Shown here piece by piece: positions 1 through 9,082 of a stretch of DNA of 64,000 nt; the first letter of the stretch is position 1; the number at the start of each line of letters is the position of its first letter. Source of the stretch: Clostridia bacterium (lineage in GTDB: Bacteria > Bacillota > Clostridia > Christensenellales > Aristaeellaceae). The notes beneath the pieces are model-generated. The model did no database searches and was not told the DNA's origin. It saw only the letters and a list, made by a program, of their open reading frames with translations. The translations under genes and the position numbers were made by a program. The DNA is taken from assembly GCA_017412715.1 (NCBI GenBank), contig JAFPWU010000034.1, forward strand, positions 1 through 64,000. The letters run 5' to 3'.

Positions 1-651
<651 letters not shown>

Positions 652-720
652 TTTGAAAGTGCCGAGCCTGTGTTCCTTTTTGCCGATTAAGTAAAAAGGA
701 ACGGGTGAAAAATGTTCGTG

Positions 721-766
721 AAGGAGCCCATTCTTCCCGGTAAAGTGGGAGAATGGGCTCCTTTTA
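721..766 (+). terminator. Rho-independent terminator after gap
   Basis: Arms 721-738 and 747-763 (AAGGAGCCCATTCTTCCC with GGGAGAATGGGCTCCTT) pair with a single bulged base and end in a short T run. The position 70 bases after the gap stop fits a terminator. Confidence 0.85.
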
Positions 767-878
767 TGCTTTTGAGCATGCCGGAGGATCGTGCCAGAGG
801 ACGGAACCGCCCCCGTGAGGAGGGGGCCGGAATGAATATTCTGTTTACCCTTTTATGCTCTGAGGTGATCGAAAACAG

Positions 879-2729
879 ATGAGTGAAACAAATACGACGA
901 AAAGCAAACCCGTCCGTGGCTCCCGCAGAACCGGCCTGATCTGGCGGTTTCTGAAGGGGAGCCGGGGCTTTTTCCTGCTGTGCATGCTGTGCGCGGTGGT
1001 CTCCGCGCTGGCGGATATGGTCACGCCCCAGATCATCCGGGTGGCGGTGGACCAGGTGCTGGGCGGGGCAAGTACGGAGACGCTGAGCCCCGCGGTGCGG
1101 GACATCGTGGCCGCGGCCGGGGGACCCGGATATCTTCGGACCCACCTGTGGATCATGGCCGCGGGGATTATGGCGGTGGCGCTGGTTAAGGCCGGAAGCC
1201 AGTACGGATTCCGGGTTTTCAATGCCCGGGGCGGGGAAACCCTGGTGAAGACCATGCGGGACACGCTGTATACCCATATAGAGCGCCTCCCCTTCCAGTG
1301 GCATATGCAGCATCATACGGGGGATATCATTCAGCGGTGCACCAGCGATATCGATACGATGAAAAATTTCATCTCCGAGCAGCTGACCAACCTGATCCGC
1401 ATCCTGGTGCTGCTGGGGCTGAGCATCGCCTTCATGCTGGGCATGAATATCCCGCTGACCCTGATCGCCATGATTCCGGTGCCGGTGATCATCGGGTATT
1501 CCATCCGCTTCCATCATCAGATCTGGGAAGGATTCCAGAAATGCGACGAGAATGAGGGCAAGCTTTCCGCCATGGTGCAGGAGAACCTGACCGGCGTCAG
1601 GGTGGTGCGGGCCTTCGGACGGGAGCGCTACGAGCGGGACCGGTTCGACGGGCAGAACGAATACTATACCTCCCTGTGGGTGAAGATGGGATATGTGATG
1701 TCCCGGTTCTGGAGCACGGCGGATATCCTCTCCGGGCTGCAGGTGATGCTGGTGGTGGTATTCGGCGTCGTCTTCTGCCTGCGGGATCAGATGACCAGCG
1801 GGGAGTATATCGCATTTCTCAGCTATAACGGCATGATGGTCTGGCCCATTCGGATGCTGGGCCGGATGATCAGCGAGATGAGCAAGGCGGGGGTTTCCGT
1901 GGAGCGGATCGGCCAGATCATGGACGCGGAGGAGGAAAAGGACGATCCGGAGGGGCTGACGCCTCCCCTGAATCAGGAAATCTGCTTTGAGCATGTGAGC
2001 TTCTCCTACGAGGGAAGCGCCTCGGAAATGCTGCATGACGTGAACCTGACCATTCCCGCCGGATCCACCCTGGGCATCCTGGGGGGCACCGGATCCGGCA
2101 AGAGCACGATGATGTATCTGCTGGACAGGCTGTATGACCTGCCCGCCTCCGGGGGCAGAATTACCATCGGCGGCGTGGATATCCAGCGGATGAGGCTGTC
2201 CCATCTGCGCAGCGGCATCGGCATCGTGCTGCAGGAGCCCTTCATGTTCTCCAGAACGCTGAAGGAGAACCTGATGATCGCCTCCCCCGGCATGACGGAG
2301 GAGGATCTGCGGGAAGCCTCCCGTACGGCCCATCTGGAGGAGACCATCGACAGCTTCTCCCGGGGTTATGAAACCTTTGTGGGCGAGCGGGGCGTGACCC
2401 TTTCCGGCGGACAGAAGCAAAGGGCGGCCATTGCCAGGATGCTGACCCAGAAGGCCCCCATCATGATTTTTGACGACTCCCTGTCCGCGGTGGATACGGA
2501 GACGGACGCGAAGATCCGCAAGGCGCTGGAAAAGAAGTTCGGCCAGGCCACGATTATCCTGATCAGCCATCGGATGACCACCCTGTCCAAGGCGGACCGG
2601 GTGCTGGTGCTGGATCACGGCCGGGTGGCCCAGCTGGGAACGCCGGAAGAACTGCGCAGCCAGCCCGGCCTATTCCGGGAGATTGACCGGATCCAGAGCA
2701 TGACCCGGGAAGAGGAGGTGACGGCCTGA
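879..2729 (+). CDS. Heterodimeric ABC exporter, subunit 1 (degenerate-site half)
   Basis: Half-transporter of 616 residues: a six-helix exporter membrane domain (about residues 25-330) fused to a nucleotide-binding domain (about 350-605). Walker A is G402-T410 (GGTGSGKST) and the signature is LSGGQ at 508-512. Walker B ends in D532-D533, so the usual catalytic glutamate is aspartate. The next gene starts inside this stop codon (TGATG), and together they look like an MdlA/MdlB or BmrC/BmrD-type exporter pair. A ribosome-binding site (GAGGTGAT, 862-869) supports the ATG at 879. The substrate cannot be read from sequence; drug, lipid or peptide export are all possible. Confidence 0.93.
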   Translation: MSETNTTKSKPVRGSRRTGLIWRFLKGSRGFFLLCMLCAVVSALADMVTPQIIRVAVDQVLGGASTETLSPAVRDIVAAAGGPGYLRTHLWIMAAGIMAVALVKAGSQYGFRVFNARGGETLVKTMRDTLYTHIERLPFQWHMQHHTGDIIQRCTSDIDTMKNFISEQLTNLIRILVLLGLSIAFMLGMNIPLTLIAMIPVPVIIGYSIRFHHQIWEGFQKCDENEGKLSAMVQENLTGVRVVRAFGRERYERDRFDGQNEYYTSLWVKMGYVMSRFWSTADILSGLQVMLVVVFGVVFCLRDQMTSGEYIAFLSYNGMMVWPIRMLGRMISEMSKAGVSVERIGQIMDAEEEKDDPEGLTPPLNQEICFEHVSFSYEGSASEMLHDVNLTIPAGSTLGILGGTGSGKSTMMYLLDRLYDLPASGGRITIGGVDIQRMRLSHLRSGIGIVLQEPFMFSRTLKENLMIASPGMTEEDLREASRTAHLEETIDSFSRGYETFVGERGVTLSGGQKQRAAIARMLTQKAPIMIFDDSLSAVDTETDAKIRKALEKKFGQATIILISHRMTTLSKADRVLVLDHGRVAQLGTPEELRSQPGLFREIDRIQSMTREEEVTA

Positions 2730-4540
2730 TGGAAAAGAAGGAAGAATACAGGGCTTCCCTGCCCTTTTTCGGAATTCCGCGCCTGATCCCCTACATGAAG
2801 AAGTACCGGAAAACGCTGATCCTGATGATCATCTGCGGCCTGTGCGGAACGGGAGTGGATCTGGCGCTGCCGCTGCTGCAGCGGTATGCGCTGAATCATT
2901 ATATTACCGGCCGGACGATGGATACCCTCCCCTTCTATGTGGTCCTGTACGTGGCCATTATATTATTCGGGGCGGTGGTGAACTACATCTCCACCCGAAA
3001 CGCCTGGACCACGGAGGTATCGGTCAACCGGGATCTCCGCTCCGCGGCCTTCGACCACCTGCAGAAGCTGTCTTTCAGCTATTTCAACCAGAACGCGGTG
3101 GGGTATATTCATTCCCGGGTCATGAGCGATACCGGCCGGGTGGGTTCCCTGGTATCCTGGACGCTGATGGACTCCGTCTGGCATCTCAGCTATCTGGTGG
3201 GCTCCATCGTGGTGATGCTGGCGATTAACGCCAGGCTGGCCCTGATGGTGGTGCTGATTCTGCCCCTGATCGTCGTCCTGTTCTCCCTGTTCCAGCGCAA
3301 GCTGATCCGGGCCAACCGGGAGATCCGGGAGCTGAACAGCAAGATTACAGGGGATTTCAATGAGGGGATCACAGGGGCCAAGACCATCAAAACCCTGGTG
3401 ATCGAAGAGAAGATGGGCAGGGATTTCCTGTCCGACACCGCGGGGATGAAGCGGAAGGGCATCCATGTGGCCCGGCTGCGGGGCCTCTTCGCCCTGACCA
3501 TGAACCTGGCCTCCTCCCTGGCCCTGGCGATCGTCCTGTGGAAGGGTGGCTATATCGCGGAAAGCGAAGTGGGAACCTTCTCCATGTTCATGAGCTATGC
3601 CCAGGGCATGATGGAGCCGGTGCGGTGGATCGTGGACGCCATCTCCGATGTGATTACCACCCAGGTGAATATCGAGCGGCTGACCCGGCTGCTGGGAACG
3701 GTGCCGGATGTAAAGGATACGGAGGAAGTGATCCGCCTGTACGGGGACAGCTTCGATCCGAAAAAGGAGAACTGGGAACCCATTAAGGGGGACATCGAGT
3801 TTGAAAACGTCTCCTTCCGCTATCCGGACGGGGACGAGTACGTGCTGGAGCATTTCAGCCTGAAGATTCCCTTCGGCTCCAATATCGCCATCGTGGGAGA
3901 AACGGGCGCGGGCAAGAGCACCCTGGTCAACCTGGTCTGCCGCTTCTTTGAGCCCACGGAGGGCCGGGTGCTGATTGACGGGCGGGACGCCCGGGAAAGG
4001 TCCCAGCTCTGGCTGCACAGCGCCCTGGGATACGTGCTGCAGACGCCCCATCTGTTCTCCGGAACGATTCGGGAGAACCTGCTGTACGGGAACCCCGCCG
4101 CCACGGAAGAGGAAATCTGGAAGGCGCTGAAACTGGTTTCCGCCGATGAGGTGGTGCGCCGGATGGACAAGGGCCTGGAGGCGGACGTGGGCGAGGGCGG
4201 CGATCTGCTTTCCACCGGGGAGAAACAGCTGATTTCCTTTGCCCGGGCCATCCTGGCGGATCCGAGAATCCTGGTGCTGGACGAGGCCACGGCCTCGGTG
4301 GATACTCTGACGGAGCAGAAAATCCAGGCGGCCATCGAAACGGTCATCGCCGGGCGGACCTCCCTGGTGATTGCCCACCGGCTGTCTACGGTGCGGAACG
4401 CGGACCTGATCCTGGTGGTGCAGGACGGAAAGATCGTGGAGCAGGGCACCCATGCGGAGCTGCTCCAGGCCCGGGGATATTATTACCGCCTGTATACAAG
4501 GCAGTATGAGGAGGAAGCCACCAGCTCCGTGCTGGCATAA
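2729..4540 (+). CDS. Heterodimeric ABC exporter, subunit 2 (consensus-site half)
   Basis: Second half-transporter, 603 residues, with an N-terminal six-helix domain (about 25-320) and an ATPase domain (about 350-590). Walker A is G390-T398 (GETGAGKST) and Walker B has the normal D518-E519. The signature motif is LSTGE (494-498) instead of LSGGQ. The altered signature here and the altered Walker B of the upstream subunit would face each other in one ATP site, while the other site (this Walker A/B plus the partner's LSGGQ) is fully canonical. That is the arrangement known for asymmetric exporters such as TM287/288. The start overlaps the upstream stop by one base, indicating translational coupling. 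Confidence 0.93.
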   Translation: MEKKEEYRASLPFFGIPRLIPYMKKYRKTLILMIICGLCGTGVDLALPLLQRYALNHYITGRTMDTLPFYVVLYVAIILFGAVVNYISTRNAWTTEVSVNRDLRSAAFDHLQKLSFSYFNQNAVGYIHSRVMSDTGRVGSLVSWTLMDSVWHLSYLVGSIVVMLAINARLALMVVLILPLIVVLFSLFQRKLIRANREIRELNSKITGDFNEGITGAKTIKTLVIEEKMGRDFLSDTAGMKRKGIHVARLRGLFALTMNLASSLALAIVLWKGGYIAESEVGTFSMFMSYAQGMMEPVRWIVDAISDVITTQVNIERLTRLLGTVPDVKDTEEVIRLYGDSFDPKKENWEPIKGDIEFENVSFRYPDGDEYVLEHFSLKIPFGSNIAIVGETGAGKSTLVNLVCRFFEPTEGRVLIDGRDARERSQLWLHSALGYVLQTPHLFSGTIRENLLYGNPAATEEEIWKALKLVSADEVVRRMDKGLEADVGEGGDLLSTGEKQLISFARAILADPRILVLDEATASVDTLTEQKIQAAIETVIAGRTSLVIAHRLSTVRNADLILVVQDGKIVEQGTHAELLQARGYYYRLYTRQYEEEATSSVLA

Positions 4541-4670
4541 TCCGACGGTTGTGATCAGGAAACGCGGAAGAAATGATTTTTCCGGGTGCCTGTTAGGAGC
4601 GGTTAAAACCTGCGGAAATTGCGGATCGCAGAAATAAGAAGCCTTGGAAACCAGGCAATCACAGGCTGAA

Positions 4671-4707
4671 AGAGGGCTGGGCTTAGAAGACCGGCCCTCT
4701 TTTTTTT
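4671..4707 (+). terminator. Rho-independent terminator after the ABC exporter
   Basis: A 10-bp stem AGAGGGCTGG / CCGGCCCTCT (one T-G pair) with a 10-base loop is followed directly by seven T residues. Confidence 0.93.
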
Positions 4708-4757
4708 GTCGAAAAATGGATTTACAATCGGGAGGATGCCGGGCTTCGGAGAACAAA

Positions 4758-4775
4758 AATTAAAACGTTTAAATT
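4758..4775. promoter_or_regulatory. Upstream LacI-type operator (O1)
   Basis: AATTAAAACGTTTAAATT is an 18-bp palindrome around a central CG with one mismatched pair. It shares TT-A/G-AAACGTTTAAA with the second site at 4833-4846. The form is typical of LacI-family operators, and a LacI-family gene closes this operon. Confidence 0.65.
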
Positions 4776-4791
4776 ATTTTTTACAAATGGC

Positions 4792-4820
4792 TTGACAGGG
4801 GCCACATGTCCCCTTATAAT
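4792..4820 (+). promoter_or_regulatory. Sigma-A promoter of the GH5/sugar-transport operon
   Basis: Perfect -35 TTGACA (4792-4797) and perfect -10 TATAAT (4815-4820) are separated by 17 bases. The spacer itself is partly symmetric (AGGGG...CCCCT). Transcription should start near 4827, six bases before the second operator. Confidence 0.93.
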
Positions 4821-4832
4821 GCGGTTAAGTGA

Positions 4833-4846
4833 TTGAAACGTTTAAA
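4833..4846. promoter_or_regulatory. Downstream LacI-type operator (O2)
   Basis: TTGAAACGTTTAAA is an imperfect palindrome with a central CG just after the predicted transcription start. Its centre is 73 bp from that of the upstream operator, close to seven helical turns, which would put both on the same DNA face. Confidence 0.65.
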
Positions 4847-4922
4847 ATGTTAAGAACAAGCTGTTCAATCTGTTCGAATTCCCCGATGCCGAGGGAATCC
4901 GTTCGCTGAAGGAGGAAGAACC

Positions 4923-6416
4923 TTGACTGTGTCTTCGGAAAGACTGCGGAGAGCGGCCGGCAGGCCGGAGCCTCTGAATAAAAAGGGATTTGTCCTGCTT
5001 TGCGCCTTCGTGGCGCTCGTGCTGATCCTTTTCCTTCCTGTTTTTCACTGGATCCGCCTGACGGACACGGAAGCGCTGTTCAGCGCCATGAAGCTGAAGG
5101 CCTCCGCCGCCGGAAAGCTGGGGGACTCCTGGTCGATTTTCACCTTTCTTTCCTTTGTGCAGGACAGCAAGCAGGGCATCCTGGGACTGTGGTCCTTCGT
5201 GCTGCTGCTGATCGCATGCGCATCCGCTTTCTTTCTGGCCGCGGCGCCCTTCGCTTTTCTGACCCGTGGGGGCGCCGCGGAGGGACGGGGGATGCTGCGG
5301 GTCTATTCCCTCTGCCAGAAGGGGCTGTTCTTCTCCTTTGTCACGGCGGCCGGCACCCTGGGGCTGACGATCTTCGCCAACTCGCACTACGGGGTTTCCG
5401 GCTTTGCATGCGGATGGTGCGTGTGGACGGTGATCGTGATCTCGCCCGCGGCGTATCTGCTGAGCAAGCGGATGGAAAGGCAGGAGCGGGAGCTGCGGCG
5501 GGAGCACGGGTTCATCACGGAATTCAGGAGGAACTGGATCCTGTTCCTTTTCCTGGTGCCGTGCTTCGTGTTCTTCCTGATCAACAACTACCTGCCGATG
5601 ATCGGCGTCTACTTCGCGTTTACGCAGTTCAACTTCCGGGATCATCTGTTCGCCAGCCCCTTTGTCGGGTTTAAGAACTTTGAGTTCCTGCTGAGGTCTG
5701 AGATCCTGCACCTGACCCGGAACACCATCCTGTACAATATCGTATTCATCGTCGTCGGCAACGTGCTGCAGATTCTGTTTGCGGTGCTGATCAGCCACGT
5801 GACCCGGACCCGGCTGCGCAAGATTTCCCAGACGATGATCTTCATGCCCTACTTCGTGTCCTATGTGATCCTGCGGGTGCTGGTTTTCAACATGTTTGAA
5901 TACGAGGTCGGGCTGATCAACAACTTTGTGACCTCGATCGGAATGAACCGGATCGACTTCTACAACACGCCGGGATACTGGCCGTGGCTGATCACGCTTT
6001 TCTATCTGTGGAAGAACATCGGGTACGGCATGGTCGTCTATCTGGCTACGATCACGGGGATCAGCACCGAATACTACGAGGCGGCGCAGATCGACGGGGC
6101 GAACATCTATCAGCAGATCAGATTCATCACGGTGCCTCTGCTGAAGCCCACCTTCATTATTCTTTTGCTGTACGCGCTGGGCAGCATCATGAAGGGCCAG
6201 TTCGAGCTGTTCTATCAGCTGGTCGGGAACAACGGCACACTGTTTGAGACGACGGATATCTTCGACACGTACGTCTACCGCATCACGACGACCCAGCCGC
6301 TGAGTATGGGCATGGGCACCGCCTCCGGCCTCTTCCAGTCTCTGTTCGGATTTATCGTGATCCTGACGACGAATTTCATCATCAAGCGCCGGAATCCGGA
6401 ATACGCGCTGTTCTGA
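4923..6416 (+). CDS. LplB-type sugar ABC transporter permease with N-terminal membrane extension
   Basis: Membrane permease of a carbohydrate importer, 497 residues. The recognisable permease begins near residue 200 (FRRNWILFLFLVPC) and carries the ATPase-docking EAA loop (EAAQIDGANIYQQI). Family members are usually about 300 residues. This one has a roughly 198-residue N-terminal extension with about four hydrophobic segments and no family I recognise. The TTG start at 4923 is chosen because AAGGAGGA lies six bases upstream. It is the first gene of the operon under the 4792 promoter, followed by its partner permease 18 bases on. No ATPase gene is nearby, so a shared MsmK-type ATPase encoded elsewhere is likely. 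Confidence 0.88.
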   Translation: MTVSSERLRRAAGRPEPLNKKGFVLLCAFVALVLILFLPVFHWIRLTDTEALFSAMKLKASAAGKLGDSWSIFTFLSFVQDSKQGILGLWSFVLLLIACASAFFLAAAPFAFLTRGGAAEGRGMLRVYSLCQKGLFFSFVTAAGTLGLTIFANSHYGVSGFACGWCVWTVIVISPAAYLLSKRMERQERELRREHGFITEFRRNWILFLFLVPCFVFFLINNYLPMIGVYFAFTQFNFRDHLFASPFVGFKNFEFLLRSEILHLTRNTILYNIVFIVVGNVLQILFAVLISHVTRTRLRKISQTMIFMPYFVSYVILRVLVFNMFEYEVGLINNFVTSIGMNRIDFYNTPGYWPWLITLFYLWKNIGYGMVVYLATITGISTEYYEAAQIDGANIYQQIRFITVPLLKPTFIILLLYALGSIMKGQFELFYQLVGNNGTLFETTDIFDTYVYRITTTQPLSMGMGTASGLFQSLFGFIVILTTNFIIKRRNPEYALF

Positions 6417-6434
6417 CGGAAGGAGGAGAAGCAT

Positions 6435-7325
6435 ATGAAAAAAATCAAGGATCGCTCCGCGATCCCGTTTCACATCATCAAGAGCGTGCTGCTCATCCTC
6501 CTGTCCGTACTGTGCGTGCTGCCCTTTATCGTCATCATCTCCGGATCGCTGACCAGCAACATGACCATTCTGAAGGAGGGGTTCAGCCTCTTTCCCCGGA
6601 ACACGACACTGGAGGCCTACCGCACCATTTTCCGGTCGCCGGAGGGGATCATCCAGGCCTACAGGATGAACTTCTACTACACTTTCATGGGCACGGCCTT
6701 CGGGCTGCTGGTCATCACGCTGACGGCTTACGTCATCTCCCGGAAGGACTTTAAATACCGCAATCATGTGGCCTTCCTGATCTACTTCACGACCATCTTC
6801 GGAGGGGGGATGATCCCCTGGTTCCTGATGTACGCCAACGTGCTTGGGCTGCGGGGGTCGACGCTGGCCATCTGGTTTCCGGCGCTGATGTCGCCCTTCC
6901 TGGTGATCCTGATGCGGACGTTCATCACCGGATCCGTGCCGGACGCGGTGGTCGAGAGCGCGACGCTGGACGGCGCGGGGCACTGGATCATCTTCTGGCG
7001 GATCGTGCTGCCGGTGCTGGGGCCGGGGCTGGCAACGGTCGGGCTGTTTCAGGCGCTGGGATACTGGAATGACTGGTACCGCTCCTCCATGTTCTCGACC
7101 AGCAGCGAGACCTGGTCGCTGCAGTTCTACCTGTACGATATGGTCAATTCCACCATGGCGATGCGCCAGATGGCCCAGAATGTCAGCATCAACACGGCGG
7201 ATCTGCCGACCCAGTCGGTCAAGCTGGCGATGGCCGTCGTGGCGACGGGTCCCGTGCTGCTGTTCTATCCCTTTGTGCAGCGGTACTTTGTCAGCGGCAT
7301 CACGATCGGCGCGGTCAAGGGCTGA
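6435..7325 (+). CDS. LplC/YtcP-type sugar ABC transporter permease
   Basis: Second membrane permease of the importer, 296 residues with about six membrane segments and the EAA docking loop (VESATLDGAGHWIIFWRIVL) near residues 175-195. A strong ribosome-binding site (GGAAGGAGGAG) precedes the ATG. The C-terminal end (QRYFVSGITIGAVKG) is typical of this family. It should pair with the upstream LplB-type subunit and the downstream binding protein. Confidence 0.92.
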   Translation: MKKIKDRSAIPFHIIKSVLLILLSVLCVLPFIVIISGSLTSNMTILKEGFSLFPRNTTLEAYRTIFRSPEGIIQAYRMNFYYTFMGTAFGLLVITLTAYVISRKDFKYRNHVAFLIYFTTIFGGGMIPWFLMYANVLGLRGSTLAIWFPALMSPFLVILMRTFITGSVPDAVVESATLDGAGHWIIFWRIVLPVLGPGLATVGLFQALGYWNDWYRSSMFSTSSETWSLQFYLYDMVNSTMAMRQMAQNVSINTADLPTQSVKLAMAVVATGPVLLFYPFVQRYFVSGITIGAVKG

Positions 7326-7349
7326 CGCGGCTGTTCCCTTTCGGTCTGA

Positions 7350-7367
7350 AGGCGGCCGGCGCCGCCT
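7350..7367 (+). other. Intercistronic stem-loop before the binding-protein gene
   Basis: AGGCGGC-CGGC-GCCGCCT forms a perfect 7-bp stem with a tetraloop and no T run. It lies between the permease and binding-protein genes, where such structures often raise the stability of the binding-protein mRNA. That role is inferred. Confidence 0.45.
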
Positions 7368-7401
7368 CGAAATAAAGACAAATTAAAGGAGGATTCCCAA
7401 A

Positions 7402-8928
7402 ATGAAGCTTCTGAAACGACTGTTCTGTCTGCTGGTTTCCCTGACCCTGATGCTGTCGCTGGCCGGAGGCGCGCTGGCGGCGGACGATTTGAGCCAGGAA
7501 GCCAACCTGGTTTTCTACGTTATGGGCGATGCCCCGAAGGATGAGGCTGTGGTCGAGGACGCGATCAACGCCATCCTGAAGGAAAAGTTCAACGCGACGA
7601 TCGACTTCCAGTTCTCCACCTGGACCGACTTCACCCAGAAGTACAACACCCAGCTGACCAGCGGCGGGGCGGACCTGATCTACATCGCCAACTGGCTGGA
7701 TTACGGCCTGCTGGCCCGGGCCGGCGCCTTCCTGGAGCTGGATGACCTGCTGAACGAATACGCCCCCGAGCTGCGCGCGCTGGCCGGCGAGGACATGCTC
7801 AACATGTGCCGCGTGGAAGGCGAGCTGTACGCAGTGCCTGCGCTGTGGCCTGAATACGTGCCGCTGGGCATCAAATACCGCGAAGATCTGCGGGCGAAAT
7901 ATGACCTGCCCTATCCGGACAGCCTCGAGCACATCGAAGCCTATTTCGCGGGCGTCAAGGAGCATGAGCCGGATCAGGTGATCCTGCGTGCGACTGCCAG
8001 CGAGAGCGCCAATTCCCTGAACGTGGCCTTTGACACCGCGAACATCTTCAATATCAAGTATCCCTGGGTGGCCGGAAACGCCCTGCCCTACGGCCTGGCT
8101 GCCAACTACGATACCCCCGACCAGGTATACGACTACTGGTTCAGCGATGACTTTGTGGAAGACATGAAGCTGATGAAGAAGTGGGCCGACATGGGCTTCT
8201 GGTCCAAGAGCGCCCTTTCCGACACCAACGACAGCGAAGCCTATGACAACGGCCTGGCCATCGCCGAGGTGGCGGGAATGAATCCCAACAAGCAGATTTC
8301 CTCCGCCAACAACTTCGCCAAGGATCATCCGGACTGGGAGAGCGCCTACATCACCTACGGTGAGGTGACCGGCGTTATGTATCCCGGACACGCGACGCAG
8401 AACGGCACCGCCATCGTCCGCGGCACGAAGTATCCGGAGCGCTGCGCAATGGTGCTGAACTACCTGATGACCAACCAGGAGATGAACAACCTGGTCCAGT
8501 ACGGCATCGAAGGAAAGCACTACGAGGTTGTCGACGGCATCTACCAAAACCTGGACGAGAACTTCCTGTACGAGAACTTCAACACCTGGAACCTGCGCGT
8601 CAACGACTACAAGCTGCCCCAGGAATCCGACGTGGCTCTTCAGGCGATGTTTGACAGGTATAACGAGATCGGCGCAAAATCCAAGTTCCCGAACGTCAAC
8701 ATCTACGGCGGTTTCACTGAGGACTACTCCGAATATGAGTTCCAGCGCACCGCGGTGTCCAACGTGATGCGGCAGTATCTGGCCCCGATCCAGGCCGGAC
8801 TGATTGATGATGTGGACGCGGCGGTCGCCGAGTTCCGCCAGAAAGTGACCGAGGCCGGACTGCAGGACTGCCGTGATGGCTTTACAGAGCAGTGGAAGGC
8901 CTACTGCGAGGAATACGGATATCAATAA
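7402..8928 (+). CDS. Extracellular solute-binding protein (LipO-like, family 1)
   Basis: Extracellular sugar-binding component, 508 residues. Residues 1-27 form a signal peptide with a positive start, hydrophobic core and an ALA-A type cleavage site. There is no lipobox cysteine, which is unusual for a Gram-positive binding protein that normally must be lipid anchored. The body matches the large binding proteins that accompany LplB/LplC permeases (NATIDFQFSTWTDF, DLIYIANWLDYGLL). The ribosome-binding site AAAGGAGG supports the ATG at 7402. The ligand is likely the oligosaccharide cut by the downstream GH5 enzyme. Confidence 0.88.
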   Translation: MKLLKRLFCLLVSLTLMLSLAGGALAADDLSQEANLVFYVMGDAPKDEAVVEDAINAILKEKFNATIDFQFSTWTDFTQKYNTQLTSGGADLIYIANWLDYGLLARAGAFLELDDLLNEYAPELRALAGEDMLNMCRVEGELYAVPALWPEYVPLGIKYREDLRAKYDLPYPDSLEHIEAYFAGVKEHEPDQVILRATASESANSLNVAFDTANIFNIKYPWVAGNALPYGLAANYDTPDQVYDYWFSDDFVEDMKLMKKWADMGFWSKSALSDTNDSEAYDNGLAIAEVAGMNPNKQISSANNFAKDHPDWESAYITYGEVTGVMYPGHATQNGTAIVRGTKYPERCAMVLNYLMTNQEMNNLVQYGIEGKHYEVVDGIYQNLDENFLYENFNTWNLRVNDYKLPQESDVALQAMFDRYNEIGAKSKFPNVNIYGGFTEDYSEYEFQRTAVSNVMRQYLAPIQAGLIDDVDAAVAEFRQKVTEAGLQDCRDGFTEQWKAYCEEYGYQ

Positions 8929-8980
8929 TCAATGGACTCTGTCCATCTGCGGAAAGTTATGATACAATAATTCAGCTGGT

Positions 8981-9016
8981 CTCTGCCGGAGGGCAATGGC
9001 TCTCCGGCAGAGCTTT
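8981..9016 (+). other. Stem-loop between binding-protein and GH5 genes
   Basis: CTCTGCCGGAG (8981-8991) pairs perfectly with CTCCGGCAGAG (9002-9012), followed by only a short T stretch (CTTTAT). It may be a weak terminator or a stabiliser that lets the binding protein be made in excess of the GH5 enzyme. Confidence 0.6.
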
Positions 9017-9082
9017 ATCAGAGAATGAAGGGGACACCGGGCGGCGACGCTGCCTGAGACAGAATTGAACGGAGTTTGCCAT

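Larger units (their letters stand above)
4541..4922. other. Intergenic region with terminator, promoter and operators
   Basis: This 382-base gap ends the exporter transcript and starts the sugar operon. I see nothing coding in 4541-4670. It then holds a terminator (4671-4707), an operator (4758-4775), a promoter (4792-4820), a second operator (4833-4846) and the ribosome-binding site of the first permease (AAGGAGGA, 4909-4916). Confidence 0.7.
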
